Assembly: GCF_012516375.2 (NCBI RefSeq)
Contig: NZ_CP051204.2
Span: forward strand, 3,658,001 to 3,722,000
DNA from: Chitinophaga oryzae
GTDB taxonomy: Bacteria; Bacteroidota; Bacteroidia; Chitinophagales; Chitinophagaceae
DNA length: 64,000 bases
Direction: 5' to 3'
The translations under genes were made by a program, and so were the position numbers. Positions 37,194 to 46,178 of the stretch are shown here, one piece after another. The notes beneath the pieces were generated by a model, which did not search any database, was not told where the DNA came from, and saw only the letters and a list, made by a program, of their open reading frames with translations. How positions within the stretch are numbered: the stretch's first letter is position 1; every line of letters begins with the position of its first letter.

Positions 37194-37557
37194 GAATCAA
37201 CAATTAAATCATTTTATGTTGGTTCTTAACAGGATACAGATAAAGTGAAGATGCCAGGAGCGAACGCCCGACGAGGGTATGGTGTAATTCGTATGCAAGA
37301 TACATTTTTTGTTAAATAAAATGGTAGTCATCCCCCTAAAAAACAATGTTTTCTTTGAAAATCAATTTCGTACAAGCGCTGTTTATTAATAATTTAATTT
37401 TAAAATTAATAGATATACATTATTTTTTATATTTGTTGTGCAAATTCTGTTATCTTGCGCCCATACTATTGCAAAGTCTCCGCTCGAGATAATTATGGAA
37501 TCGTCGCCCCGTTGAAAACGCAATAGCTAACCATTTTTTACGAAAAGCCATGATCTG
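37194..37557. other. 364-bp divergent region between the flippase and esterase/beta-helix genes
   Basis: No gene is seen. It is AT-rich at 37381-37440. Candidate -7 elements on the plus strand are TATATTTG at about 37428-37435 and TATCTTG at 37451-37457; neither has an ideally spaced TTG partner. Confidence 0.35.
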
Positions 37558-40500
37558 GTGAAAAAACGCTACGCATTGTTCAGCAGGGCCATTGTGTGCC
37601 TGCTCTTCTTATCCCTTGTGTTACCAGCCACCGCTCAACAGGCGGAGGTAATGCTGCCTGCTCAAACTGTCAATAACGTTGCCGGCTATCTGGAAGCGCT
37701 GCCGCAAGGATATAACAGTAACACCGATAAATACCCGCTGATCATCTTTTGTCATGGAGTGGGAGAGTTGCAATACGACGCCAACAATCCCAATACGCCA
37801 CGCGCTATTTCCGGGGTGGCGAACAATGGTATTCCCAGGTTGATCCGTGACGGAAAGTTTCCTGCTTCCTTCAGTGTCAACGGTCAGCGTTTTTCCTTCA
37901 TCGTGATTTCTCCTTTTTTCATCAGATGGCCGGGCGCTGACGACGTGCATAAACTGCTGGCTTACCTGCAGACGAAATACCGCATCGACCCCAACAGGAT
38001 ATACGTGACGGGTTTGAGCATGGGCGGCGGCGTCACCTGGGGCGTAATCTCGGAAAACAGTACCAAAGCCAAACAATACGCTGCGGCAGCTGTAGTCTGC
38101 GGTTCCTATAACGTCAACGACCGCCCGGAGCTGCCAGCCGTGATCGCGGCAAACCACACGCCGGTATGGGCTTTTCATAACAAAATAGATCCGACCGTCA
38201 ACCCGCAATGGACCATCGACTGGGTCAGCAAAATCAACAGCTCCGTGCCCGCGCCGGTACCACCGGCCAAAATGACCATCTTCGATGCCAGCGGCCACGA
38301 CTCCTGGACGCAAGCCTACGATCCTAACTATAAGGACCCCGCCACCGGCCTTAACGTATATGAGTGGATGTTGTCTTATTCGCTCAACGTTACGCCCCCG
38401 GCGCCAGCCAACAAGCGCATTGTGGTAAAACCCAACCGCGGCAGCGGCATCTACTATACGGATGCCATGAACCAGTTAAATATCACGCCGGGTGACACGC
38501 TTTGTATCCCCGCCGGCGACTATGACTATATACAGTTCAGTAAACTGACAGGTACTGCCACCAAGCCGATCATCATCACCAACTGCGGTGGCCTGGTTCG
38601 GGTAGGCGTCAACAGCACCGCTACGGCTGCATCTTTCGTATTATCCACCTGCAGTTATTTCAAACTGGAAGGTAACGGCGAACCCTCGCTGCAATACGGC
38701 TTCGATATCAACGGCACCAACCAGCGCGGCGAAAAGATGTTTGGCCTTTATCTCGGCGACGGCTCTACCGACTTTGACGTGCATCATTTGTATATACATG
38801 ACGCCAGTATGTTCGTACAGGCGAAAACGTTACAAAGCTGCGATCACCCCGAATGGCTGGAAGGATCTTTCCTGATGAAAGACATCAAAATCCATGACCT
38901 GCTCTGCCGCAACTCTACCTGGGAGGGCTTCTATATCGGTAATACCCATTATCTCTATTCCAGCGGCAACTGCCAGAACATGAAATCCCATCACATCCGG
39001 AATCTTGAAGTCTATAACAACGACCTCGAGAACATGGGCAGCGACGGTATCCAGATTTCCATGGCCGACCTCGGGAATAACAAAATACATAACAACCGGG
39101 TGGTTAATTATGCCGTGGCCCGCAACAGCGCCCACGGATACGGTATTATGAGCGGCGGGGGCAGTACGCTGCAGATCTACAACAACCGCATTGATAAAGG
39201 CTACAATCCCGCTATCCAGATCTTTGGCTCCGGTATCAATACGGTGTACAACAACGTGATCTCCAATATTACTTTTGAGGGGATCAATGCCATCGACAAA
39301 ATTGTATTTGAGCCTGCCACTGCCTATATCTATAATAATACCGTTTACAACACCGGCGTAAACGGCATTAAGATCTATGCAGACAAAACCACTATCGGGC
39401 ACAAGGTGTATAATAACCTGGTGATCGCCAACGGTACGCAATGGGATTACCCGCAGACGGGCTATTATATTAAAGGCTCCAATCCCATAAAGTTTGATTT
39501 TACGAATAACCTGAATTTTAAGACCCCTGCCGATGCAGGAATAGGCGATGCGCCCAACGGCAACTTCCGGCTGTTGACCGGCTCCAAAGCCATCAACGCG
39601 GGCCGCGATATGACGGACCTGGCGCTGACCACCGACCTGGAAAATACTCCCCGGCCACAGGATGCCAAATATGATGCAGGCGCCTACGAGTTCAGGACCG
39701 GTACCAATAATATTGTTCCCGCTGCCAATGCAGGCAAAGACCTGTTTATCTCCCTGCCGGTGAACTCCGTACAGCTCGACGGCTCTGCGTCTACCGATGC
39801 AGACGGCACCCTCACCGGCTATAGCTGGAAAAAAATCAGCGGTCCCAATGCAGGAACGATCGCCAGCCCGGCCCAGGCAGTGACGAATGTGACAGGACTC
39901 GCAGCCGGCACTTATATCTTTCAGCTGACAGTGACGGACAACAGAGGGATCAGCGCTGCCGACCTGGTGACGGTCACGGTGCTGGCCGCAGCGGCCAAGC
40001 CGCCGGTGATCATCACCACGACGAACATCACGATTACACTGCCCGCGAATAGCGTACAGCTGGACGCCAGCAGTTCCTATGATCCGGACGGTATCATCAC
40101 CGGGTATGAATGGAAACAAATCAGCGGACCCTCTGCCAGTGTGCTGGCAGATAATACCTCGAGCAACACTGCCGCTGGTTCGCTGAAGCAGGGCGTATAT
40201 ACGTTCCAGTTAACTGTTACCAACAATGCCGGCTCTAAAGTTACCACGAATGTAACGGTAACGGTGAACGGCGCTCCCGGCACCAATCAACCGCCTGCCG
40301 CCAATGCCGGTAATGACCAGACGATCACGCTGCCTGTCAGCAGCGTTACGCTCGACGGCAGCGCTTCCAAAGATCCGGACGGCTCTATCGCCTCCTGGAA
40401 ATGGGAGAAGATAAGCGGCCCTGCCAGCGGTACTATCGGCAGCGCCACCACAGCGTCCACCAGGGTGACCGGCCTGACCGCAGGTACCTATGTGTTCCAG

Positions 40501-41418
40501 CTGACCGTAACGGACAACGCCGGTGCGACTGCCACCGCACGGGTAACCGTGACCGTTTTACCGGAGCCCGGCAACAACCAGCCGCCTGTTGCCCATGCCG
40601 GCGTCAATCAGGTAATCACACTGCCTGTCAGCAGCGTCACGCTCGACGGCAGCGCGTCCAGGGATACAGACGGCTCTATCGTTTCCTGGAAATGGGAAAA
40701 GGTGAGCGGGCCGGATGCAGGCAATATTGGCAGCCCGAATACTGCTGTTACTGCTGTCACCAGCCTGGCCGCCGGGACCTATGTGTTCCAGCTGACTGTA
40801 ACTGATAATGAAGGCGCCAGCGCCACTGCACGTGTAACCGTGACCGTGCTGCCACCGCCGGGCGAGAACCGTCCACCGGTAGCCAATGCCGGTCAGAACG
40901 AAAAAGTAGTATCGCTGGTAATCCTCGATGGCACTGCTTCTTATGATCCGGACGGCGCTATTGTAAAATACAGCTGGGAGCAGGTAACAGGACCTGCCGG
41001 GGCAAACATCGCCGGCGCCAGCGCGGCAAAAGCTACTGCCACCGGGCTGATTAAAGGCGTATATACGTTCCGGTTAACGGTGACCGACAACGAGGGACTA
41101 ACTTCTGCCGCTGTCAAAACAGTGACGGTGGTAGATCCGGATATCCCGGACAATGACTCCGGCATTGTAAACCTTTATCCTAACAGAATTGTCGGAAATG
41201 GCAGCGCTTTACTGAAAATCAAACACAGCGACCTCCGGTCCGGCAGGATCACCATCTATAAAAGCAATGGCATGGCAGTGAAGCAGTTCACCTTCCAGAT
41301 GAACGACGTCTTCACCACCGGCATTGATTTCAGTGCGCTGGGCACCGGAATCTATTTCATTGAAGTCAGAGGGATAGGTACGGATTATAGATGGGTAGGG
41401 CGGTTCATGAAACTATAA
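37558..41418 (+). CDS. T9SS-secreted esterase/beta-helix/PKD-repeat protein
   Basis: This 1286-residue protein starts with a GTG (37558) and a signal peptide (1-27). An alpha/beta-hydrolase domain covers about 30-275, with GLSMGG at 152-157 (nucleophile Ser154) and a late His in DASGHDSW. A parallel beta-helix follows (about 285-715, Asn-rich ladders such as IYNNRIDKGYNP). Then come five PKD-like modules starting near 718, 815, 910, 1006 and 1103, each with the DGSxSxDxDG-type motif. A C-terminal T9SS sorting domain ends with GIYFIEVRG. Modules 3 and 4 are very similar at DNA level. It is a likely EPS-active surface enzyme. Its 3' end overlaps the convergent glycosyltransferase gene by 6 nt. 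Confidence 0.85.
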   Translation: MKKRYALFSRAIVCLLFLSLVLPATAQQAEVMLPAQTVNNVAGYLEALPQGYNSNTDKYPLIIFCHGVGELQYDANNPNTPRAISGVANNGIPRLIRDGKFPASFSVNGQRFSFIVISPFFIRWPGADDVHKLLAYLQTKYRIDPNRIYVTGLSMGGGVTWGVISENSTKAKQYAAAAVVCGSYNVNDRPELPAVIAANHTPVWAFHNKIDPTVNPQWTIDWVSKINSSVPAPVPPAKMTIFDASGHDSWTQAYDPNYKDPATGLNVYEWMLSYSLNVTPPAPANKRIVVKPNRGSGIYYTDAMNQLNITPGDTLCIPAGDYDYIQFSKLTGTATKPIIITNCGGLVRVGVNSTATAASFVLSTCSYFKLEGNGEPSLQYGFDINGTNQRGEKMFGLYLGDGSTDFDVHHLYIHDASMFVQAKTLQSCDHPEWLEGSFLMKDIKIHDLLCRNSTWEGFYIGNTHYLYSSGNCQNMKSHHIRNLEVYNNDLENMGSDGIQISMADLGNNKIHNNRVVNYAVARNSAHGYGIMSGGGSTLQIYNNRIDKGYNPAIQIFGSGINTVYNNVISNITFEGINAIDKIVFEPATAYIYNNTVYNTGVNGIKIYADKTTIGHKVYNNLVIANGTQWDYPQTGYYIKGSNPIKFDFTNNLNFKTPADAGIGDAPNGNFRLLTGSKAINAGRDMTDLALTTDLENTPRPQDAKYDAGAYEFRTGTNNIVPAANAGKDLFISLPVNSVQLDGSASTDADGTLTGYSWKKISGPNAGTIASPAQAVTNVTGLAAGTYIFQLTVTDNRGISAADLVTVTVLAAAAKPPVIITTTNITITLPANSVQLDASSSYDPDGIITGYEWKQISGPSASVLADNTSSNTAAGSLKQGVYTFQLTVTNNAGSKVTTNVTVTVNGAPGTNQPPAANAGNDQTITLPVSSVTLDGSASKDPDGSIASWKWEKISGPASGTIGSATTASTRVTGLTAGTYVFQLTVTDNAGATATARVTVTVLPEPGNNQPPVAHAGVNQVITLPVSSVTLDGSASRDTDGSIVSWKWEKVSGPDAGNIGSPNTAVTAVTSLAAGTYVFQLTVTDNEGASATARVTVTVLPPPGENRPPVANAGQNEKVVSLVILDGTASYDPDGAIVKYSWEQVTGPAGANIAGASAAKATATGLIKGVYTFRLTVTDNEGLTSAAVKTVTVVDPDIPDNDSGIVNLYPNRIVGNGSALLKIKHSDLRSGRITIYKSNGMAVKQFTFQMNDVFTTGIDFSALGTGIYFIEVRGIGTDYRWVGRFMKL

Positions 41419-42618
41419 GCGGGATTCATAAGCGCAGATAGCCTCGTATAAAGCAGCCGCGGAATTCTCCCAGGTATGGGTGAGCGCAAATGCCCTGCGG
41501 GCTGCTGCCAGTTCCGGCTGACGGCCGTCGAGGGCAGCTTTCAGCTGCAGGAGATAGGAAGTCAGGTCATCCGCCAGGTATACATAATCCTCAAACATCT
41601 TCATGGTAGGGGTACGGGTGGCCACTACCGGTTTACCCATCGCCAGGTATTCATCTACTTTGAGCGGGTAGTTGCCGATCGTCAGATCGTTGACTACCTG
41701 CGGATTAATACATACATCGAAGGATTTCACATAGGCCGGAAGGTCCGCCATCGGCTTGCCGCCGGTAAAGTGTACGTTGGGCAGTCCGTGCAGGGGCGAC
41801 TTTTTGAAATCCTCGTCTTCATGCCCCACCAGTACAAAGTTCCAGTCTTTTTGTTCCGATGCGAGGTTCACCAGCAGGGGGATGTCCAGCCTTAAACTGG
41901 TGAGCGCGCCTACGTAACCGATCACCGGTCCTTTCAGATGGACCGTATCCGCCGGCACGTCCATGGGGCGGTCGGGATTGAACAGCTCCAGGTTGCAGCC
42001 CTGACCGATATAGTGGCTTTCGGGATTATATTTTTTCAGCCGTTCGGCAAGGTACAGCGAGTTGGCCACACCGATATCCGCCTTGGCGATGTGCGCCGGC
42101 TCCAGTTTTTCCCCGTGTTTACGCCAGTAGTCCACCGCCAGGATGTTGTCCCGGCTGTAGTAGATATATACCGACGGCTGTAACAGCTCTTTCAGGTAGA
42201 AGCTCCTGAAAATATCGTTGTCATTAAAAAGGATCACATCTTTGAAGCCCAGCTGCCGGATAGCCTTGCGGATATTGCGGGCGAAGCGGCGGTTGTTGAT
42301 GCGGTTGAAAACGGAAAACAGGGCGGTAGACGGCAGCCAGTTGATCGACTCGATGACCGAAGTGGGATAAAGGTTCCACATATTGTCACTGATCTGCACC
42401 AGCGAAGGCGCTTTCCCGTTGATGACCGCCTTATGGTGATCAATTTCTTCGCCGGCATGGCGATTGAAGGAGGTACGGCGGTCGATGGGGGCGTTAACAT
42501 ACAGTACCCTGTTTTGTTTGGAAAACTCGGCTGCAAGGCTTTTGCAGTTACTGCCAATTTTGGTGTACCAGGGTTGGAGGCCCACAATAACAATATCCCG
42601 GTTAGAAACAGACATCAT
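41413..42618 (-). CDS. GT-B fold glycosyltransferase (GT4/GT1-like)
   Basis: This 401-residue protein opens with DIVIVGLQPWYTKIGSNCKSLAAEF. The C-terminal half has VIGYVGALTSLRLDIPLL, NFVLVGHEDEDF, VHFTGGKPMADLPAYVKSFDVCINP and the donor-site NYPLKVDEYLAMGKPVVATRTPTM. This resembles the GT-B enzymes related to TuaH/WcaI-like EPS glycosyltransferases. Its 3' end overlaps the convergent beta-helix/PKD gene by 6 nt. It probably belongs functionally to the EPS locus even though it is isolated at its edge. Confidence 0.85.
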   Translation of the reverse strand: MMSVSNRDIVIVGLQPWYTKIGSNCKSLAAEFSKQNRVLYVNAPIDRRTSFNRHAGEEIDHHKAVINGKAPSLVQISDNMWNLYPTSVIESINWLPSTALFSVFNRINNRRFARNIRKAIRQLGFKDVILFNDNDIFRSFYLKELLQPSVYIYYSRDNILAVDYWRKHGEKLEPAHIAKADIGVANSLYLAERLKKYNPESHYIGQGCNLELFNPDRPMDVPADTVHLKGPVIGYVGALTSLRLDIPLLVNLASEQKDWNFVLVGHEDEDFKKSPLHGLPNVHFTGGKPMADLPAYVKSFDVCINPQVVNDLTIGNYPLKVDEYLAMGKPVVATRTPTMKMFEDYVYLADDLTSYLLQLKAALDGRQPELAAARRAFALTHTWENSAAALYEAICAYESRL

Positions 42619-42770
42619 AACAATATCAGTAGGGTAATAAAAAAGGGAGGTTGTCCAGAGGAGGGATGGGTAAAATCAGATGGAATGCAAAGTAAATAAA
42701 ATCCGCCGGTTCATACAAATAAACTTTATCCGGCCCTAAAAGGTTAAATTAAGATCAGAATCATTTATAT

Positions 42771-44285
42771 ATGTCAGAAACAGTTGAAATCAGGAATATT
42801 ACTGCCGCAGATTACCTGGACCTGCGGGAATCCATGGTGTCTGCTTATCCCGATATGGCGGGAAGCTACTGGGGAGAGGCTACCATTCAGCGGTTGATCA
42901 GGTTGTTTCCCGAAGGACAGATAGCCGTTACCGTTAACGGCCGGGTGGTAGGTTGCGCGTTGTCCATCATCGTGGATTATGACAAGTTCGGTGACAATCA
43001 CACGTATGAGCAGATCACAGGTTATTATACCTTTAACACGCATAACCCGAAGGGGGACATCCTCTATGGTATCGAGGTGTTTGTTCACCCCGATTTCCGG
43101 GGCCGGCGGCTGGCGCGGCGGTTGTACGACGCCCGCAAAACGCTTTGCGAGCAGCTGAACCTGGAGGGGATTGTGGCCGGCGGCCGTATTCCCAATTATG
43201 AAAAGTATGCAGAGAAGATGTCGCCGAGGGAGTACATCGAGAAGGTGCAGGACAAGGAGATTTACGATCCTACGCTGACTTTCCAGTTTTCCAACGACTT
43301 TACCGTCAAGAAGATATTAAAAAACTACCTGCCTAATGACGAAGCATCGAAAGGCTTTGCGACGTTGTTGCAGTGGTTCAATATTTATTACGAGAAGGAC
43401 AGCGATACGATCCGGTATAACAAGTCCACCGTGAGGATTGGCCTGGTGCAGTGGCAGATGCGCGATTATGGCGGACTGGAGGCGTTTATGCAACAGGTGG
43501 AGTTTTTCATAGACGCGGTGAGCGACTACGGGTCCGACTTCGTGGTGTTTCCGGAATTATTTAATGCGCCGTTGATGGCGGAGTTTAACCAGCTGGACCC
43601 TGCGGGCGCGATCCGGGGGATGGCCAAGTATACCGAAACGATCCGCGACCGGTTCCTCGAACTTGCCGTGTCGTATAATGTCAATATCATTTCCGGCAGT
43701 ATGCCGATTGTGATTGACGAGGTACTGCACAACATCTCTTACCTGTGCCGCCGGGACGGTACCTGGGAGCAGTACATCAAAATTCATCCGACGCCGGGGG
43801 AAGTGTATGCCTGGGGGATGAAGGGTGGTTCGGAGATCAAGGTATTTGATACCGATTGCGGAAAGATTGGTATCCAGATCTGTTATGATGTGGAGTTTCC
43901 CGAGCCGTCCCGCATTCTGGCCGAGCAGGGGATGCAGATCTTGTTTGTGCCTTTTATGACCGACACCCAGCATGCCTATAACCGTGTGAGGTTCTGTGCG
44001 CAGGCGCGGGCCATCGAAAATGAATGTTATGTGGCCATTGCGGGGTGTGTGGGTAATCTGCCTAAAGTTAATAATATGGACCTGCAGTATGCACAATCCT
44101 GTGTATTTACACCATCCGATTTTAACTTCCCGGTGACAGGCATCAAGGCCGAGTCAACCCCCAATACCGAGATGGTGGTGGTGGCAGATGTTGACCTGGT
44201 ATTGCTGAAGGAATTACATGCTTTTGGCAGTGTACAAACGATGAGGGATATACGGCATGATCTGTATAAGGTCGTGAAGAAGTAG
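42771..44285 (+). CDS. GNAT acetyltransferase fused to a carbon-nitrogen hydrolase
   Basis: This 504-residue protein has two parts. Residues about 1-215 form a GNAT N-acetyltransferase domain (ITAADYLDLRESM, and VFVHPDFRGRRLARRLYDARK as the acetyl-CoA-binding region). Residues about 220-500 form a nitrilase-superfamily amidase with the Glu-Lys-Cys triad at Glu262 (FPELF), Lys337 (IKIHPTPGE) and Cys371 (QICYDVEFPEP). The same fusion occurs in many bacteria, but I know of no settled substrate. It may acylate and de-amidate related nitrogen compounds. It stands alone on the plus strand after the EPS locus. Confidence 0.92.
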   Translation: MSETVEIRNITAADYLDLRESMVSAYPDMAGSYWGEATIQRLIRLFPEGQIAVTVNGRVVGCALSIIVDYDKFGDNHTYEQITGYYTFNTHNPKGDILYGIEVFVHPDFRGRRLARRLYDARKTLCEQLNLEGIVAGGRIPNYEKYAEKMSPREYIEKVQDKEIYDPTLTFQFSNDFTVKKILKNYLPNDEASKGFATLLQWFNIYYEKDSDTIRYNKSTVRIGLVQWQMRDYGGLEAFMQQVEFFIDAVSDYGSDFVVFPELFNAPLMAEFNQLDPAGAIRGMAKYTETIRDRFLELAVSYNVNIISGSMPIVIDEVLHNISYLCRRDGTWEQYIKIHPTPGEVYAWGMKGGSEIKVFDTDCGKIGIQICYDVEFPEPSRILAEQGMQILFVPFMTDTQHAYNRVRFCAQARAIENECYVAIAGCVGNLPKVNNMDLQYAQSCVFTPSDFNFPVTGIKAESTPNTEMVVVADVDLVLLKELHAFGSVQTMRDIRHDLYKVVKK

Positions 44286-44527
44286 GGTAGCAGGGAGTTG
44301 TTTTACAGGGGTTTAAATTAGAGCAATACTTTATCTCAATTTTTATAACTAATTGAGATATAGTGTCTTGGATTTATAATTTGATGTAATGGTTTAAGTG
44401 ATTGAGGGATATTTTTCCGCACTACCGGAAATAATTGATTAGTTTAGTGTCGGTTTTTCTTCAAGCTATATCCTAATTAATTGAATGTAAAACTTTGATA
44501 ATCAATATATAAATTAAAGACTAAAAG

Positions 44528-44824
44528 ATGAATAACAAGATCAACTTAGCCCTCCAGATCCTGCCTTCCGTGCCTTCCGAGCAGGTATACGCCGTCGTCG
44601 ATGAAGCCATTGCCGTAATCCGTGATTCGGGTGTAAAGTACAGGGTGTGTCCTTTTGAAACAGTGATGGAAGGAACCTATGATGAGTTGATGGAGGTAGT
44701 CCGTAAGACGCAGGAAGTATGTTTTAAAGCTGGTGCATCTCAACTGCTCGTGTATATAAAAATGCAGATAAAAAAAGACCAGGATGTGACCATTGAAGAA
44801 AAAACAGGGAAGTACGATTCCTGA
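44528..44824 (+). CDS. Thiamine-binding (MTH1187/YkoF-like) protein
   Basis: This 98-residue protein matches the MTH1187-type family (DUF77): INLALQILPS at the start, RVCPFETVMEGTYDELMEVVRKTQE in the middle and a C-terminal strand LLVYIKMQIKK. Family members are small ferredoxin-like proteins that bind thiamine or related molecules. The 242 bp upstream are AT-rich and contain no recognisable riboswitch that I could identify. A PH-like protein gene lies 47 nt downstream. Confidence 0.8.
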   Translation: MNNKINLALQILPSVPSEQVYAVVDEAIAVIRDSGVKYRVCPFETVMEGTYDELMEVVRKTQEVCFKAGASQLLVYIKMQIKKDQDVTIEEKTGKYDS

Positions 44825-44871
44825 TATATTAAATTTCACTATCTTTCTCGACAAACCAAAGGACAGGACTT

Positions 44872-45369
44872 ATGAGGTATGCCGCAACATTGGATGGCAA
44901 CTCCAAAATCATTACTAATCTGACCATCATTATCACGTTGATCATCTTATGCCGGCAGATCACCGATGTTAACCAGGAGGCGGTGAAAACGAGCGTATTG
45001 TTGTTCCTGCTGATACCTGCCATCCTGGTGGCGGCCTGTCTGAGTCCCCGGTACTATAAGATAACGGCGGAAGGCGTAGTGATCAAAAGGCCGTTGTTTC
45101 CCATCACCATCCTCTTTGACGACATTGTGCGGCTGCGCAGCATCACCGAAGAAGAGCTGGGCACCAGCAGCCGTATGCTGGGCATCGGTGGAATTTTCGG
45201 TTACCTGGGCACGTACCGGTCAGCCGAAATAGGCAAGTACCAGCGCTGGTGCACCAACCGCGAAAATCTTGTCCTGATAGAATCGCGCTCCCGTAAATGG
45301 GTGATCAGCCCGTCTGCCGCGGAAGATTTTGTTAAGACCATGAACGGTATTATCAATACTGCTAAATAA
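44872..45369 (+). CDS. Bacterial PH-domain membrane protein
   Basis: This 165-residue protein has two N-terminal hydrophobic segments (about 14-28 and 40-56), then a PH-like beta sandwich starting at YYKITAEGVVIKRPLFPITILFDDIVRL and ending in a helix (SAAEDFVKTMNGII). This is the layout of bacterial PH-domain (bPH) proteins. Function is unknown. It follows the thiamine-binding gene by 47 nt and is followed at once by a 17-bp stem-loop. Confidence 0.72.
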   Translation: MRYAATLDGNSKIITNLTIIITLIILCRQITDVNQEAVKTSVLLFLLIPAILVAACLSPRYYKITAEGVVIKRPLFPITILFDDIVRLRSITEEELGTSSRMLGIGGIFGYLGTYRSAEIGKYQRWCTNRENLVLIESRSRKWVISPSAAEDFVKTMNGIINTAK

Positions 45370-45372
45370 ATA

Positions 45373-45410
45373 ATCTTTCAGCCGGAAGCATTCGCTTCCG
45401 GCTGAAAGAT
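45373..45410. terminator. 17-bp stem-loop after the PH-domain gene
   Basis: A perfect 17-bp stem (45373-45389 with 45394-45410) has a 4-nt loop. It is not followed by a clear T-run, so intrinsic termination is less certain than for the other hairpins listed. Confidence 0.6.
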
Positions 45411-45454
45411 GTTTGCTGTTCTCCAAAAAACGGCGTGAAGTCTTACCTTTAAGG

Positions 45455-45775
45455 ATGATCGTTATTGAAGCCATCTTTGAAGCCTTTGAAGGAAAAGCTG
45501 ACGCCATGCTTGCTCTCTGTCAGCGCACCGTTGCTGACACCTTACCGGAAAAAGGATGCCTTGTATACCGTTTTGCCCGTAGCATGTACACAGATACACA
45601 GTTTATTTTATTTGAAGTATGGGAAAGCGAAGCAGACCTGAAAGCTCACTTTGAACGTGCCGCTTTTCTGAATTTTTTCAGAGACCTGCCGGCACTGGGT
45701 GTTGGCGTGGAGTATAAAGCATGGCAGGGGAACAATGAACGGTATATTCCGCCCAACGGGAAGCCATGGTGGTGA
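45455..45775 (+). CDS. ABM-domain (antibiotic biosynthesis monooxygenase-like) protein
   Basis: From ATG at 45455 the protein is 106 residues. It has the dimeric alpha+beta barrel pattern of the ABM/YgiN family: IVIEAIFEAFEGKADAMLALCQRTV, EKGCLVYRFARSM, FILFEVWESEADLKAHFERAAF. An in-frame earlier ATG at 45413 would add 14 residues with no family resemblance and sits right after the stem-loop, so the later start is chosen. Members include quinol monooxygenases and small stress-related proteins. The substrate is unknown. Confidence 0.82.
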   Translation: MIVIEAIFEAFEGKADAMLALCQRTVADTLPEKGCLVYRFARSMYTDTQFILFEVWESEADLKAHFERAAFLNFFRDLPALGVGVEYKAWQGNNERYIPPNGKPWW

Positions 45776-46178
45776 TCATCGTATAGTATCGTCAAACACG
45801 CCCCCGCTGTTGTGATAAAAGCCCCGGCAGCCAGACAGCCCGCCTGTAATGCTATCCGGGCATTGGCTAAAGAATTCAATTACCCTTCCATCAGTATATG
45901 CAGGATTGAGAATAGGACGTGGCCAGGTTGGAGAACATCCCGGACGCTCGGCCTGCACCTCCCTGTACATTTTCGTATAGGCTTTAACGGTACTTTTCTT
46001 TTAATTGGAAGCAACCATTTATAAATACTACAATATTAATTATCAATAAACTATAATTAATATTAAATTTTATGTTACGAAAATACTTAAATGCGGACAG
46101 AGCGCATTTGACTTTCGTCTTTCCTTGATGTATCTTTTATAATATAATCTCAAAACCAAAGTCTAAATCTAAAACACC
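45776..46178. other. 403-bp region before the SusC/SusD operon
   Basis: No supported gene is seen. Short frames on both strands (about 64-70 codons) have no recognisable domain. The right half carries the SusC promoter and an overlapping inverted repeat (listed separately). Confidence 0.4.
46089..46138 (+). promoter_or_regulatory. SusC/SusD promoter with overlapping inverted repeat
   Basis: TTTG at 46107-46110 and TATCTTTT at 46131-46138 are separated by 20 bp, a near match to the Bacteroidota promoter (TTTG, about 20 bp, TAnnTTTG). A 7-bp inverted repeat AAATGCG/CGCATTT (46089-46095 with 46103-46109, 7-nt spacer) overlaps the -33 element. A bound regulator would therefore control RNA polymerase access. 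The ATG lies 41 bp after the -7 element. Confidence 0.5.

Noticed and set aside
44286..44527. Riboswitch (for example TPP type) before the thiamine-binding gene
   Set aside because: The AT-rich 242-bp gap lacks the conserved TPP-box sequences that I would expect to see.
45776..46024. Frames of 64 and 70 codons on opposite strands before SusC
   Set aside because: They overlap each other, have no recognisable domain and abut the ABM gene stop; at most a gene remnant.
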